From Apostichopus japonicus (taxonomy: Eukaryota > Echinodermata > Holothuroidea > Aspidochirotida > Stichopodidae), in NCBI RefSeq assembly GCF_037975245.1, contig NC_092563.1:4578501-4642500 (forward strand): DNA of 64,000 nt, in the 5' to 3' direction. The notes under the pieces are model-generated. The model was not told the origin of the DNA. It was given only the letters and a program-made list of their open reading frames with translations, and made no database searches. How positions within the stretch are numbered: the stretch's first letter is position 1; each line of letters starts with the position of its first letter. Made by a program: the position numbers and the translations under genes. This document shows positions 25,776 to 38,369 of the stretch, piece by piece.

Positions 25776-28513
25776 ATGGCCACTGCACAATTGAGTGAGG
25801 GAGAAAAAACTTTTATAATTCATGGCATCATGGTAAGTTTGTATGGTTTGTATTGGTCCACAGGTTTGTAGCCTAAATGAACCACAGAAAGGTAACTGGG
25901 CATTTAAAACAAAAATCTTTGCTGTTTTGTGTAACTGTTAATGCTTTTATTCTTACAATGATGAACTAAAACAGCAATTCAAGTGCTTAGTGCTTTAAAG
26001 TGAATGAAAAGTTGATGTCAGCCAACAAAGGACAAAAAAAAAATAATGATTCTGCTCAATTGTCTTAGTACCATTTAAAGTAATATTTATAATTAATGAT
26101 AACATCCAATAATGATGCTGACTATTTTTTTGAATTTCAGGAAGATGTTAGGACGGATGGTAGATCTTGTGAAGAATATAGGCAGGTTGAGGTCGAATGT
26201 GGAGTTGTCTCAAATACCAGTGGGTCCTCTCGCCTGCGTCTCTTAAATACAGAAGTCATCGTAGGAGTAAAAGCCGAAATGGGAGATCCTTCACCCAGCC
26301 ATCCGAATGAAGGACGACTAGAATTTATGGTGGATTTTTCAGCAAATGCATCGCCAGAATTTGAAGGAAGAGGAGGGGATGATTTATCCGTTGAGATGTC
26401 CACAAGATTTGCTGAAGTCTTTCGGACTCAGTCAGTTTTAGACTTGGTGTCATTGGGTATTATTGACGGGCAATGTTGTTGGATCCTATATGTAGATATC
26501 GTTGTATTGGAATGTGGAGGTAACCTTCTGGATGCAATGTCTTTGGCAGTAAAAGCTGCTTTAGCAAATACCAGGTGAGTTCCTCTACAACCACTGTCAG
26601 CAAACTAAGGGTAGAGACTCAATGTTTGGATCACAAAGGATTTTTCAACTAGTTTTTTATGCACTTATCTTACTTCAAATTTTCTTTATATACTACTGAA
26701 CCTGGTGGCCCTGTGTGCTTAGGATTGCATTTTCGCTTCTTCAAGCCAAGATCAATGAACTTGTAGCAAGGAAGCAGAGCCAACCATCACAGTAGTAACC
26801 ATATTCCTGTGGCATTGAAATGACAAATTTGTTAATTGGGGGAAGGGGAGGGAGAGAGGCAGAGAGTAGAGAGGGTTACAGCCATATACCAAAAGTGTTG
26901 GTCTAAAAAGATTGCAGACCGACTGTGCTGCAGCTCTTTAGGAAAGCATTTGCCATTATTCATCAGCAAGGTATCACCTATGTGAAGCACCCTAGATTCT
27001 AAATGGAGACCAACAATTGCTTGCATGATTTCAAGTCATGAAAGTGTTTCATGAATCTTTGAAATGATAAAGTCAGCTATTTCGCTGTGTTCTTTTTTCA
27101 AACAGAATCCCTAAGGTCACCGTTTTAAAGGACTCAGAGGGCGGTGAAGACATTGAAGTATCCGATGATCCAGATGGTTACAGCACATTGAATATTGACA
27201 TGGTACCATTGTTTGTGACATTAAGTAAGGTAAGATCCTTCCTTCAATAAGGTTCCTCTACATTTTATATGGATATGAATAGCTTGGTTACACTGAGGTC
27301 CTGTAATACTGATTTCACATCTTATTTATTTATTAGATAAAAATATGAATAATTCAGTTACTGTACACTGAGGTCTTGTAATACTGATTTCACATCTTGT
27401 TTATTCATTAGATAAAGATATGAATAATTCAGTTAATGTACACTGAGGTTCCGTCATACTGATTTCACATCTTGTTTTCTTCATAAGATAAAGATATGAA
27501 TAATTCAGTAACTTACTGTACACTGAGGTCCTGTAATACTGACTTCACATCATGTTTATTCATTAGATAAAGATATGAATAATTCAGTTACTGTACTCCG
27601 AGGTTCTGTAAATACTGATTTCACAACATGTTTATTAATTAGATTGGTCAAAGGCATGTGGTCGATGCAACGCTAGAGGAGGAATGCTGTTGCAGTGCGT
27701 CTCTGGTAACAAGTGTCGACAGTTCTGGAAAGTTCACCGGAGTTGTCAAAAAAGGGACAAGTAGCCTGTCGAACGAGAGCCTCCATGAGATGCTACAGGC
27801 AAGTTTTCAAGATAATTACCTTCCCTAGGTTTTTTCATTCTTTATCCTTTGTGTAATAATTCTGTCAGCTTGATTCCAATCTTTCCATATATTATCAGTC
27901 ACTTGAAAAGGGTTTGCATTTTCAACGAAAGAAGATAGGTGGACAATTTCATGAAGTGTATTTAGTGCCAGACTTTCAAATTCAGTTAAGAAAATTATAA
28001 ATGTATGCTGCTAATTGAACAGCATAACTTTTCCTTTTGTACTTTTGTGTATAGAGAAGAGTAATAAATTAAGACTTTCTCCATGGTGATATGCCCAAGT
28101 TTGGTATTTTTAAGTCTGTACAAGAACCCGAAGGGAGTGTCAATCTACATGAAACTAAACTTTATACCTTGACTGCCGTACTGTAAGCAGCTCATGTTTT
28201 TTAGTTTGCATGTTTTACTTGATATCATTTGTCATTTGTCCTGATTATCATACAATTCCAACCAATTGGCTCCCACTCTTATCGCAGAAAAGCTTCATCT
28301 GTGTAAATATTAAACTTACATCTGGCTTCTAAATCATTCTCTCCAATTTTCCTTCCTAGGAATATTACAGTATTTAAAATCCTTGTCAATGATCTCTCGT
28401 TTGTTCCTTTGTAGGCAGCTAAAAAGGTAGGCATACAGTTACATCATAGCCTGAATGAGGTTCTGAAGGAAGTTGGGTCAAATACCTCTGGAAGAGGGTT
28501 CTTGGTCGGTTGA
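25776..28513 (+). CDS. EXOSC7: EXOSC7 (exosome complex component RRP42), 5 exons
   Basis: RNase PH-fold subunit of the hexameric ring of the eukaryotic RNA exosome (nucleus, nucleolus and cytoplasm), which threads RNA to the catalytic DIS3/EXOSC10 subunits and is itself catalytically inactive in animals. Exons: 25776-25832, 26141-26574, 27106-27229, 27643-27798, 28415-28513, total 870 bases (289 aa; human 291). Conserved blocks are MATAQLSEGEKTFIIHGIM, EDVRTDGRSCEEYR, VVSNTSGSSR, GVKAEMGDP, SPEFEGRGGDDL, VDIVVLECGGNLLDA, IELSDDP-like IEVSDDPDG and GQRHVVDATLEEE. The last intron appears to use a GC donor (CAG|GCAAGT). The 3' splice site of intron 3 lies at the edge of a tandem repeat. Candidate polyadenylation signals (AATAAA) occur near 29107 and 29915. 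Confidence 0.95.
27255..27642. repeat. Tandem repeat in EXOSC7 intron 3, 75-80 bp unit, 5 copies
   Basis: The word TGAGGTCCTGTAATACTG (or a variant) recurs at about 27294, 27369, 27444, 27524 and 27599. Each unit also contains GTTTATTCATTAGATA. The final unit runs directly into exon 4: its TTTATTAATTAG forms the 3' splice site. Confidence 0.9.
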
Positions 28514-30376
28514 CCATCTCTTCTTGACCCTACCCGTGTAACAGGTCAGGTCAAGGTCAAGGTGGCCCTGATGATGAATCCAGCCGTGGTCGATGAAAAC
28601 TGGTGGATCTGATAGTCATAGGTGCTTAATGTTGTGGTCATCACAGCGTCAGTGCCGATCATCATTGTAGATCCTGGTGTCCATGCCGAGATTCAGCTGT
28701 AGTTCCTAATTGCCATGCACATACGTTGTTGAGAAGGTTTGAAGAGAAGTCAAGAGTTTTAGCCCATGATAACCTAAAGAGAACTGTAGTAGCAGTGGTT
28801 TTCCTTCTGTTCATGATCATTTAAAGTCTCATACCTCTGCACAGAAGAAGCTCTGAAGGAACATTTTTTGCATAAGGGAACATCTTTTAAATCAAATTAA
28901 TATTCATTAATTTAATGTTTATGGTTAATCTGTTTGCTTAAATATCCTTGTGATAGCTGAATGTATGAAACAGTGGAACTAGCATGAAACCACTAAAACT
29001 CTACTATCAACAAACTTAAATTACACACATTTTGTGAAATTTCTCTTTCATTTGGAACTATTTCACCATATTACATTTACATAAACTGGAATGGTAGTAA
29101 TTTATATAAATAAAGGAAGGGCTGATTTTTTTCAAGTTTTGTCGAGAGGTATCTTAAGAGAACTTATGACTTATATCTATGATTGATATTACATAGCTGG
29201 ATCACAGTGGTGAGAAGTTTCTGCCAGATGCACTCACTAGCCCACTAAGTGGATCACAGTAATTAATTGTGTCAAATATTAATGAATATTAATTTTAAAG
29301 AACATCCATCAAGCAAATGTTTTTGTATTTCTTTGCTCTTTAAATCTGCTTTGTTAACATCATTTCATCGTTTCAAAATAACAATCATGAATTTGTCATA
29401 AACTTTCACTGGGTTCCAACTACATCAGGTTAAAATATTATCTTTGTGGTCATCACAGCTGTTGTATGTTCTGATGTCCTGGACATATGTCCAGCATATG
29501 CTGCCAACAAGATATACCATTACAGAATGTTATAGACTACATTGTATTTTTGGAATGTCATTTTTATCTATTTAAAGTCCAGTATGCTACTTGCTATATT
29601 ATGTGATGGAATTACATCCCTGAGTTTTTACAAGTTGGCAGGTATCTCATAGTACTGAAGATTCATTTTATACTACTTCAGATGTGGCTAACCAATTTCA
29701 TGAACTTGTCAAACTTATCAAAAGTTTCACCAATATTGGATTGTTTGGTTGTAAGATTAACTGTATTGTTTTGTATTTTGTTCTTTAAAAGGTCTTGTCT
29801 TGTCCTGGTGATTAATGTGGTTAAGAAGTTTAAGGGAAACATGAAGGTGCAAAATGTCATTTGTTCAATACTCAGTAATTCAAAGTTGTTTAAGCAAAAC
29901 TGTCCTTTACCACAAATAAAAGTAAATGGTAGAAACAAATTGAATCCTTGTGTTTTCTTTCTTTCTTTTTGTTGGTGTATTTTTAATCATTTAATGAAAA
30001 CGAAATGAAAATGAAGAAGAGTGTGACCATATCAAAGATTGATACCTGTCTTGTCTCTTTAGTTTGGTGATTTTGCTACAACAATTTTTCCGCTTTGACC
30101 AACTTCAATGTTAGACCAACATTCATCTTGGGAATCAACTTAATCTTAGAGCAATGAAATTCTGAACTTAAAAGATTAAATTATGTGAGCAAAATAGTTT
30201 TGCAACAGTGTATGCTTTGGTTAAATTAGTGATAGTTCATGAAAAACTTGATTGGTCTAACTTAACTCCATACTTTATTCTGCCCGCCGAAAACTGGTCA
30301 GGGTACGTTCGAAGTTCGTGGTGCCATGGACGTAATATGATTGTTGTTCAATGCATAACATTTGGCATTCAGGAGT
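28514..30376. other. EXOSC7 3' UTR and EXOSC7-ADAT1 intergenic region
   Basis: AT-rich sequence with AATAAA near 29107 and 29915, suitable for EXOSC7 mRNA 3' ends. Overlapping + and - frames near 29680-30000 lack any conserved feature. The ADAT1 promoter must lie in the last few hundred bases unless there is a non-coding first exon upstream. Confidence 0.45.
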
Positions 30377-33300
30377 ATGGATGCCACTGAAATATGTCGC
30401 GCGTGCTTTAACTGCTATTACCAATTACCAAAACATGGTAAACCACAGGAGGGACGAGAGTGGACACTTCTGGCAGGATTCGTTCTCGAAAGTAGGTTTC
30501 CATCACCAATGCAGTCTCGAATCTTGACCTTACAAGTGAAATGTAAACATGGGTTTTGTTTAAACGTGGGGACCAGTTTCACGAACTGAAGAAGCATGTG
30601 AACGTGTGCCCAGAAGTGTGGGGGTGGGTAGGGGGGTTGAGGGTCGGGGAAGCTTGAGGGTCGGGGAAGCTTGAGGGTCGGGGAAGCTTGAGGGTCGGGG
30701 AAGCTTGAGGGTCGGGGAAGCTTGAGGGTCGGGGAAGGGAGTAAGAAGAGGGAATATCATGGAATTATACATGTCTTGCGATAAAATAAAGAGTTGCCGG
30801 TGATTACAGTTCCTGGACTTCGGCTACATCAAATTTGATCATATACTACTCTGCCTAGCACTACAGCAGTAGCACCTCACGGTATATTTGCTGATTTGCA
30901 TTGCACTTACAGTCCTGAGTCTATATGCATATTGATAGGAATCGTGAATAGTTATTGAGGTTGATCTTGAATCTGCCGGAAATGTATGCTTATGGAATTG
31001 TGTATATCTTTTAGAAAGTTAAAACTAATTCACCAGGCAATAAAAGGCTTTGATTCTTCCTGGACATGTTATTACTAGTTAGATATATAGACAATTAGAT
31101 TCAGTACCATACAAATCTTTATTGTTTTTGATACATCTTTGCAGGCGATGGCAGCTACACAGTAGTATCTTTAGCTACAGGCACCAAATGCATAGGGAAG
31201 AAAAATATGGATCCCAAAGGTAGGTGTGACAGGACTATTTAATGAAGGAACTTGGAAGTTAGACCAACCTGTACAGTATCTGCTTCCATAGAACTTACAA
31301 CAGTGAGGCTGTGACATTTTTGTAATTAGTTGTTCACATGCTTCAAATGATCCAAATCAAGTGAGCGAAATTCCAGGGACGACCTTGAAGAAATCACTGC
31401 TACCTCTCTCCCTCCTTCCAACCCTCTGCCAGATAAAATGAAACCTGAGCATCAAGCACTAAGCAACTCCCCCATCCCTCCCCCACCCCAAAAAAGAAAG
31501 AAGACAATGTGAATTTGAAAATTAATCAAAAATTATTTTGGGCAGCATGCCTTAGGGCTTCTTTGCATATTGCCAAGCTTGTTTATAAGACTAATTGGTC
31601 ATCAGATTGTTAGTAAGGGGTGAACTGATTTCTTTGAACTTAGTTTTGTAAAGATCCAACATGAAGACTAGAAACATTTTATCCAGCATTGCAGGCCTTA
31701 AACCAAGCTCAGGATGGTTGCTCTAATGTTCAAGGCCATGTTGACTATAATGCCTTCTTTTTTGTTTCTTAGGGGAGACCCTTAATGACAGTCATGCAGA
31801 AGTTTTAGCAAGAAGAGGATTTCTAAGGTACTGTGACATCCAATGATCAAAGTAACATTTGGATATTTGGTAAAATTTTACTTTAAAGGCATTGAACACT
31901 TGCCCCAAACCGTGTGCTGCCATCTGAAAAAGTTAACTTTATGTTACTTGCAAGTGATGTTTTAATTATGTTGCTACAAAATGCAGCCAGTAATGAAATG
32001 TGATACCTTGTTATCTTTAACTGGACCTGAGATGTCCATCGCTGTATCGTTTATACACTGTGCTGTGGGTAATGAACGCAGCTGTATGTAAGTAGACTGT
32101 ACACTAGTGTCTAATTACCGACGGTAGCAAGCTGTGTGTGTATTTTCTGGGATCGATGGTGGTGTCTAACACTTCTGTTACACCTCATTCGAAACTTGGT
32201 CAGGAATTATCTCTTTCCTCTTTGAAGGTATTTGTATGACCAACTGGTGCTTGCCTATTCTAACCAAACCAGTATTTTCCATCTACAAAGTCAATCAAGA
32301 TGTTGCCAACTCAAGGATAACATCAAGTTCCATTTCTTCTGTAGTCATACACCATGTAAGTACATGCTACTTTTCTTTGGATTTGGTACATACTCTTTTC
32401 TTATCCTGTGGCTCTCACCATGTATTATTGTACTCTGTATGCTTCTTCTCAGGCTCAATGTGCAATAGGGATCAATTAAGATCAATACCATGTCTGAAAT
32501 ATGAAAATGGTAAATTTACTTTGTAACCACTTATTTATTATAGAATTATCCAGTGGCTCACCATCATGTTGCACTGTGATAGTTACAGTGGAGGGTGCGG
32601 GGGGGGGGGGGTTAGTTTGAGAGACAGCTGTTTTATGGTCCAAGATGACCAGATATTGAGCAGAAATATCATGAGCCCTGTCAGGTTGCCCAAAGAGAAA
32701 TCTCTTTTGAGTTCAGAGATAAAGCCTTAGATTCTTCATTTGACCAGTTTTGTACATGTCAAGTGATTTCTAGTGATACATGTTTCATACAGGTACAGTA
32801 AAAGTGTAGAAATATTTTCTCAGGACTTTTGATTCTCTTCTGAATAAGGTGGTGATGCATCAATCTTTCCAAAGAAGATATCAACAGGAGATACCCAGCC
32901 AGATGGGAAAGAGTCACCGAACCCGGAACAACGTAAAGGCTGTGATCAGAAGATGCAGAAAAGAGACGGAGAATTGTCAAGGAGCAGACCAGCCAAGAGA
33001 GTCTGTGTATCTGAAGTTACCGAACAGAGCGTGTCTGTACCGTTACATAATAGAATCAACAAGGAAGAAAGAACAGAAATAGACACAGGGGACACTTATA
33101 GAACGAGGGGTGAACATGACACGACAGAAACAATAGAATCAAACAATGCTGATCAACAAACAATAGAATCAAACAACGCTGATCGGCAAACAATAGAATC
33201 AAACAACACTGATCGGCAAACAATAGAATCAAACAATGCTGATCGACAAACAATAGAATCAAACAACACTGATCGGCAAACAATAGAATCAAACAATGCT

Positions 33301-36300
33301 GATCGAGAAACAATAGAATCAAACAATGCTGATCGACAAACAATAGAATCAAACAATGCTGATCGAGAAACAACCTGCACAAGCAATCAAACATGTATTA
33401 AGGAAGATATTTATCGGACAGGAGCCAAGTGCGTGTCTGGCGAAGAGCAAGATTTGCTGCTGGCTGGGTCGGACTATCATGTGACTGGTGTACTACGTAC
33501 AAAACCAGGCAGGGGAGACCCATCTCTTTCTATGTCTTGTAGCGATAAATTAATGCGCTGGACGGCCCTCGGTTGTCAAGGAGCTCTGCTTTCTCATTTT
33601 TTACCTGAACCTATAAGACTTTCATCCATTGTTGTTGCAAAGTAAGTTGACTGCTGAGCGATAGAGCCTTGTGTGTTATGATTTCAAGATCCAAAGAAAA
33701 AAATTAAGGAAAATAAGGGAAGCAGGCTATTTATTTCTTTGTTGGTTGTTTGCTTCCGTTTCTTGTTGTTTTCTTCAGAATTTAAGTGTTGTTAAGAGAT
33801 TTTAAGTGTTGTACTCTACTATAAAAGGTTCTTGTTAGCTGCATTGCAAAACATAATCACTGTGTCTGAATTGGCTAAATACAGTATTTTTCTCCTCCAA
33901 ATTAGTAAAATACCATACCCTCACAGCAAAAAAGGGATAAGATTGTACATGTGATGGTTTATAGCAATAGTGACAAATAGAGTAGAACTCAATTGATTGA
34001 CCTTGGTATATTCACAACAGTTCATATGAATTTTCTGTAAGACACGGTATAATGATCACAGACTCATCAGTTAATGTTTGACGGAGGGAGGGGGGAGGTG
34101 GGAATGGGGGAGTGGAGGGGAGGGGAGTTGGAGGGCAGCCAAGAGTTGGGCCCAACTATATACGGATGAATATCAGTTAGTGACAGAGGTCCTGTGTTGT
34201 TTATTGTGTACTAATAAAACCTTTATCCAAAGGTAGTACTTATTTTTCAAAATTATTTCATGGTATCAGGATTTTGTGAAGATCTCTTTTATCAATTATG
34301 TAATATATTTTACCCTTTTTTTAAATTTACAGCTGCCCTTACAACCAAGCTGCAATGGAGAGGGCTGTGACTGGCAGACTGACTAGTATGTCAATGCTGC
34401 CACCAATCTATCCATCTATATACAATACCCAACTTTGCTTTAAATATTCCAAACATGAAGTAACAAAGAGGCACGATGTGAGCAAAGGCAAGCTGACACC
34501 TTGTGGTTCAGGTATAAACTGTTGTATAAGCCCCCAATGAAATCTAATCCTGATCAAATTTATGTGGAGAATGCAGCCTTTTTTTTATTACTTCTTTTTC
34601 TTATTTAGAAATATGTAACGATGATACAAATGTTTTAGACTACATGGTAATAAAGAACACTAATAATTACAAAAATGATTTAATAGAAATTATGGAAAAA
34701 AGTTTGGTGTATGGTTTCACTGGGTTCAAAGAGGGCCAGTGACAGGGCCATTTTATGAAGGAGAGGTGCATTACCCCATTTGTACCATTTTGAGAATTGT
34801 ACCATCTTCTTTTGTTCATTGCCTCTGTTTGTGATAAGAATTCTTGTGATGGGGAGAAAAAGTCTTTGGTCATCAAGCTTTCCATTGTAACTCTCGACTT
34901 AACCAACCTTTAAAAAAGAATGACACTTCAGACATATTGTTTTATGTCATAGGAACTATTACTGTAGTATGTGGATTGTATGAATGGTATTTATTCTTCG
35001 GAATGATTTTTACTAATCCATGCATTTCTTGATTTATAATTATATGCCAACCATTTGACTATATTGCATCATAAGCAACCATAATAGCAATGACAAATGT
35101 TATTAGAATAAAGTAAAACTTTTGTAGCTGAATTATGTCATAAAGTCAGAGTTCTTAACAGACACCCAGATGCTATTTTAATGTATATGCTATTACTTGT
35201 CATATGTCATCGTGGAAACCTCCTAGTTATAGAATAGCGTGCAGTTTAATTTATGTCTTTAAGTTTCATTAAAATTTTACAGCGATTGTCTGGAGTTTAG
35301 TGTCACGTGACAGCATGGAAGTGTCCGTCAACGGCAAGAGGCTTGGAGTGACGGCTAAGAACTGGAATAAATCTACGTCTAGGTAATAAAGACACTTCTT
35401 CCACTCTTTTACACCAGCCCCACTGCTCAAATGCATACCAAGGAATCTTCTATATCCAACTTCAAATTAGGAAGGTGCAATTTCCACTTCTAAAGCCTGT
35501 CGCACACTGTGCGCATTATCCCGACAAGACTCAATTTGATCTTGGGTACATGGAAAATCTTTAACCTACCTGAGACATTTATTGTTCACTGGTTTAGCTT
35601 TTAGTTGAATCTATTACTGTCTTTCCTTGGTGCATTCATTCTATATACGTTGAACATTGGAGGGGAACAGTGACCGTGAGGAGTGAGGGAGGGGGGGTGA
35701 CTACTTTTTCACTTCAGTACATATACTCCTTCATATTGCAGATGCCACATAAGCAGTGCCTCTCTATTCAGCAGCTTCAAGGCCCTGGTGGACTCCATCC
35801 CAGTTGAAGAGCGCCCTCATACATTATTGTAAGTTCATTTAAAAATAAATATTGGGGGGGGGGGCAAGATTTTCTGTGGTAGGATAATTTATTACAGTAC
35901 TTCATATGGTAAAAATACACCCTTTTATCTAAAGGGTAGTTCACAAAAAACTTATGTCGAGATTTGAGTTTTAATTTGAATTTAGGGTATGCTTGTAATT
36001 AATTCCTCTATGATTTACTTCACAAAATAACTTTGACACAAAAACCAATTCCTGTCAAAGGTTGTAGATTTAGAATCAATTGAACTGCTTGAGATTCACA
36101 CGTAATAACTGCATCCATAGTATTCTTATGAACTAGAATGAAAAATGTGACCATTTCTTTCTGATGAGAGTGGTATTACTTTTTACTTTTTGTACAATTT
36201 TGTTAGAGTAGCCATCTCATAAGATTGAATGAAATCATTGCTTCATTGCATTCAACACTCTGAAGACAATTATTAAGCCATCTTTAACACCATAAATTTG

Positions 36301-37682
36301 TGTATCCGTCATGAAAGTGAGAGTTGTTGATTCCAATCTTGGATTTTTGTAGAACTCCATCAAACAACCTTGAAGTGGATATAGACCGTAGTTGTATCAC
36401 ACGTTGTAACCACACATAAATAAAGCCCGTACTTTGACGTAATAATTTGAACACTCATGGTTCCCCAAAGTATTGTCTTATTTGAAGAGCTGTATGCAAA
36501 TTTAATTTGAGTACTCTATCCACATTAAGTTCCTAATATGCAATCAAGGCCAGGAAGGCTTGTTATGTAATATGTAATCACCTAACTTATTAAACTGGAG
36601 GGTGGTTTCTTTAATTACTTTTGGCGAAAGTGTTTTTTCTTGGAATGGGATAATGCTGATGTAAGCAATAACTTAAAGGGATGCTGTCTGTAATAACTTG
36701 TGAATGTTGTCAGCTTCATCTACTGCATGTCGAGCAGAGACTCTTGTCAAAGGTCCTTTTTGTTATTTTTATCGACTACATGCTCGCCTCCTTATAAATG
36801 TCAATGAACTTCTGCATGACCCCTGAACCTGCCAGAATCTCTGTAGTTCTAAGGAAAATCTCATTGGCATTCCTACTTCTCAACTACATCCCTACCTCTA
36901 TCATTCTTATAGTACATTTGGCATATATCATTGGAATTTGCTGCCTTTAATTGTTCTATTACACATGAGTTTTAATTGCAGGAATTTCAAATTGAATTTT
37001 ACACGGGCCTTTTGTGTATAGTTAGTATCAGTGTCCATTTGTTTTTGTGAAGAACTCTAGGTCGTAGCTCTTCTAGAGTTGCATGTAGTGCGGTATAAAA
37101 GTGTTTTCATTACTATTCGTGATTGCAGATGACGTTGATACTTTTGGAAACAGAAACACATTGGAAAAGCTCCTATCCTAATCATATGTCTAGTTACATT
37201 GTCAAGATAAAACATTGAAAATTATTCATTCTATCTGTTGTAATGCAAAAGAAAACATCAGTAAAAAGTGAGGATTACCTGATTGCAAAACGTGCTGCCA
37301 CTGAACAAACTTAAGTGTGCAGCTAATCTTTAGTGCCCACCAAAAATATTTCAAAAGATGGCACCTGATCTTTACAGCAACAGTTTTATATTCAGAATGT
37401 TTCCTGGCAGAAATATGCAAGTTTTTTTGGTGTCTACTGGCAAATGGTAAAATCCATTCCCATTTAGCATAAAAATAGTCTGAAATTGGAGGCCTGGGCT
37501 GTGTGAAACTGATTCAAAATTCAGGCCCAAAGCAAACCGCAGCTTTTAACGTTGTTTCCTGCAGAGACGAAAACCTACAGACTTACGACGAATACAAGAG
37601 AGCAGCTACTCGCTATCAACAAGACAGATCGGACTTCATGTCTAAATTCCCCAATTGGGTGCAGACAGCTATGGATTTTTAA
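30377..37682 (+). CDS. ADAT1: ADAT1 (tRNA-specific adenosine deaminase 1), 9 exons
   Basis: Deaminates adenosine 37, 3' of the anticodon, to inosine in eukaryotic tRNA-Ala; founder-type member of the ADAR deaminase fold. Exons: 30377-30491, 31145-31219, 31773-31827, 32228-32355, 32849-33641, 34333-34511, 35283-35382, 35742-35828, 37565-37682. All GT-AG borders have matching phases, total 1650 bases (549 aa; human 502). The zinc and catalytic residues are visible: HAE (His71, Glu73 in [12 protein letters not shown]), Pro-Cys-Gly (Cys125 in SHTPCGDAS) and the distal Cys355 in [15 protein letters not shown]. Flanking conserved blocks are [31 protein letters not shown]-type CGSAIVWS and the C-terminal DTYQEYK-like [10 protein letters not shown]. 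The extra length is an in-frame 10-residue repeat (33130-33369) in the variable insert between Cys125 and Cys355. A MITE ends just before exon 4. Confidence 0.95.
30637..30736. repeat. 17-bp tandem repeat in ADAT1 intron 1, about 6 copies
   Basis: The unit CTTGAGGGTCGGGGAAG is repeated almost without change. G-rich on the + strand; each unit contains GGG and GGGG runs. Confidence 0.9.
31883..32203 (+). mobile_element. TTAA-flanked MITE, copy 2, 3'-truncated (ADAT1 intron 3)
   Basis: TTAA at 31883-31886 is followed by AGGCATTGAACACTTGCCCC and about 315 bases matching the copies at 21977 and 46915. The match stops within GAAACTTGGTCAG, before the right inverted terminus. ADAT1 exon 4 begins only 24 bases later, so the element's end lies in the polypyrimidine region of that 3' splice site. 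Confidence 0.8.
33130..33369 (+). repeat. In-frame 30-bp coding repeat in ADAT1 exon 5, 8 copies
   Basis: Eight consecutive 30-base units encode [10 protein letters not shown], with substitutions at three positions (A/T, Q/R and Q/E). The frame stays open throughout. The repeat falls at about residues 220-299, in the non-conserved insert between the second zinc motif and the distal catalytic half. Minus-strand open frames across it are shadows. Confidence 0.95.
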
Positions 37683-38369
37683 GAAGTGCGATATTTGACC
37701 AATGCTATCGAAGAGATTTTTCTTTGAGTTTTGCCATTTTAGGCTTTGAAGAACTTCAAAATTTGTATGTGGGTCCAACCTGTTGAGTACAATGATCTTA
37801 TTGTTCATGTTGAATGTTAAATGATCTCATTTGAAATATGGCAAGGAATCATTAAACCTTCTCTGGAATTCTGGTCAGAGAGATGTTTTTTTAGTTTTGT
37901 TTTTTAGTTCCTTTATTAAGTAACATTTGCAGAAGGAATAGTGTACCATTAAATCATCATCATAAGGAAACCAAACATGGGCCATTTTGCAGCATGTTGT
38001 GGTATCGTTGCAATACATATATGCTTACCTAACATTTAATTGATGTTTGTGTTTGGTTTTATTTCCCCTGCGATAACATGCTGGCATTTATTTTAGTGGG
38101 AAAAATGGTTTCAAATTACAACTTCTGCTCACGTTTTCAGGATAACAAATATATGTAGTTAAATGAATAATGCAGACATTGTACGTATTTTTCTGTGTGA
38201 TAGTTTAAACCATGCCTAGTAAAATACAGAAAAACACAGGGAAAAAAGGACTTTGTTTTTCTTCAAATTTTTATGTATCCAAATTTACCATACATGTATT
38301 ATGTCTAATAATATAAATACCACATCCTTTATAATACCATGGTTAAACAACATGAACTTTGAGCAAATT
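37683..38369. other. ADAT1 3' UTR and intergenic DNA
   Basis: AT-rich sequence between the ADAT1 stop and the end of the minus-strand Atg8-like reading frame. No other exon is visible. Confidence 0.4.

Noticed and set aside
33056-33394. Minus-strand repetitive frames opposite ADAT1 exon 5
   Set aside because: Shadow of the in-frame coding repeat; the plus strand is clearly the coding strand by homology and splice sites.
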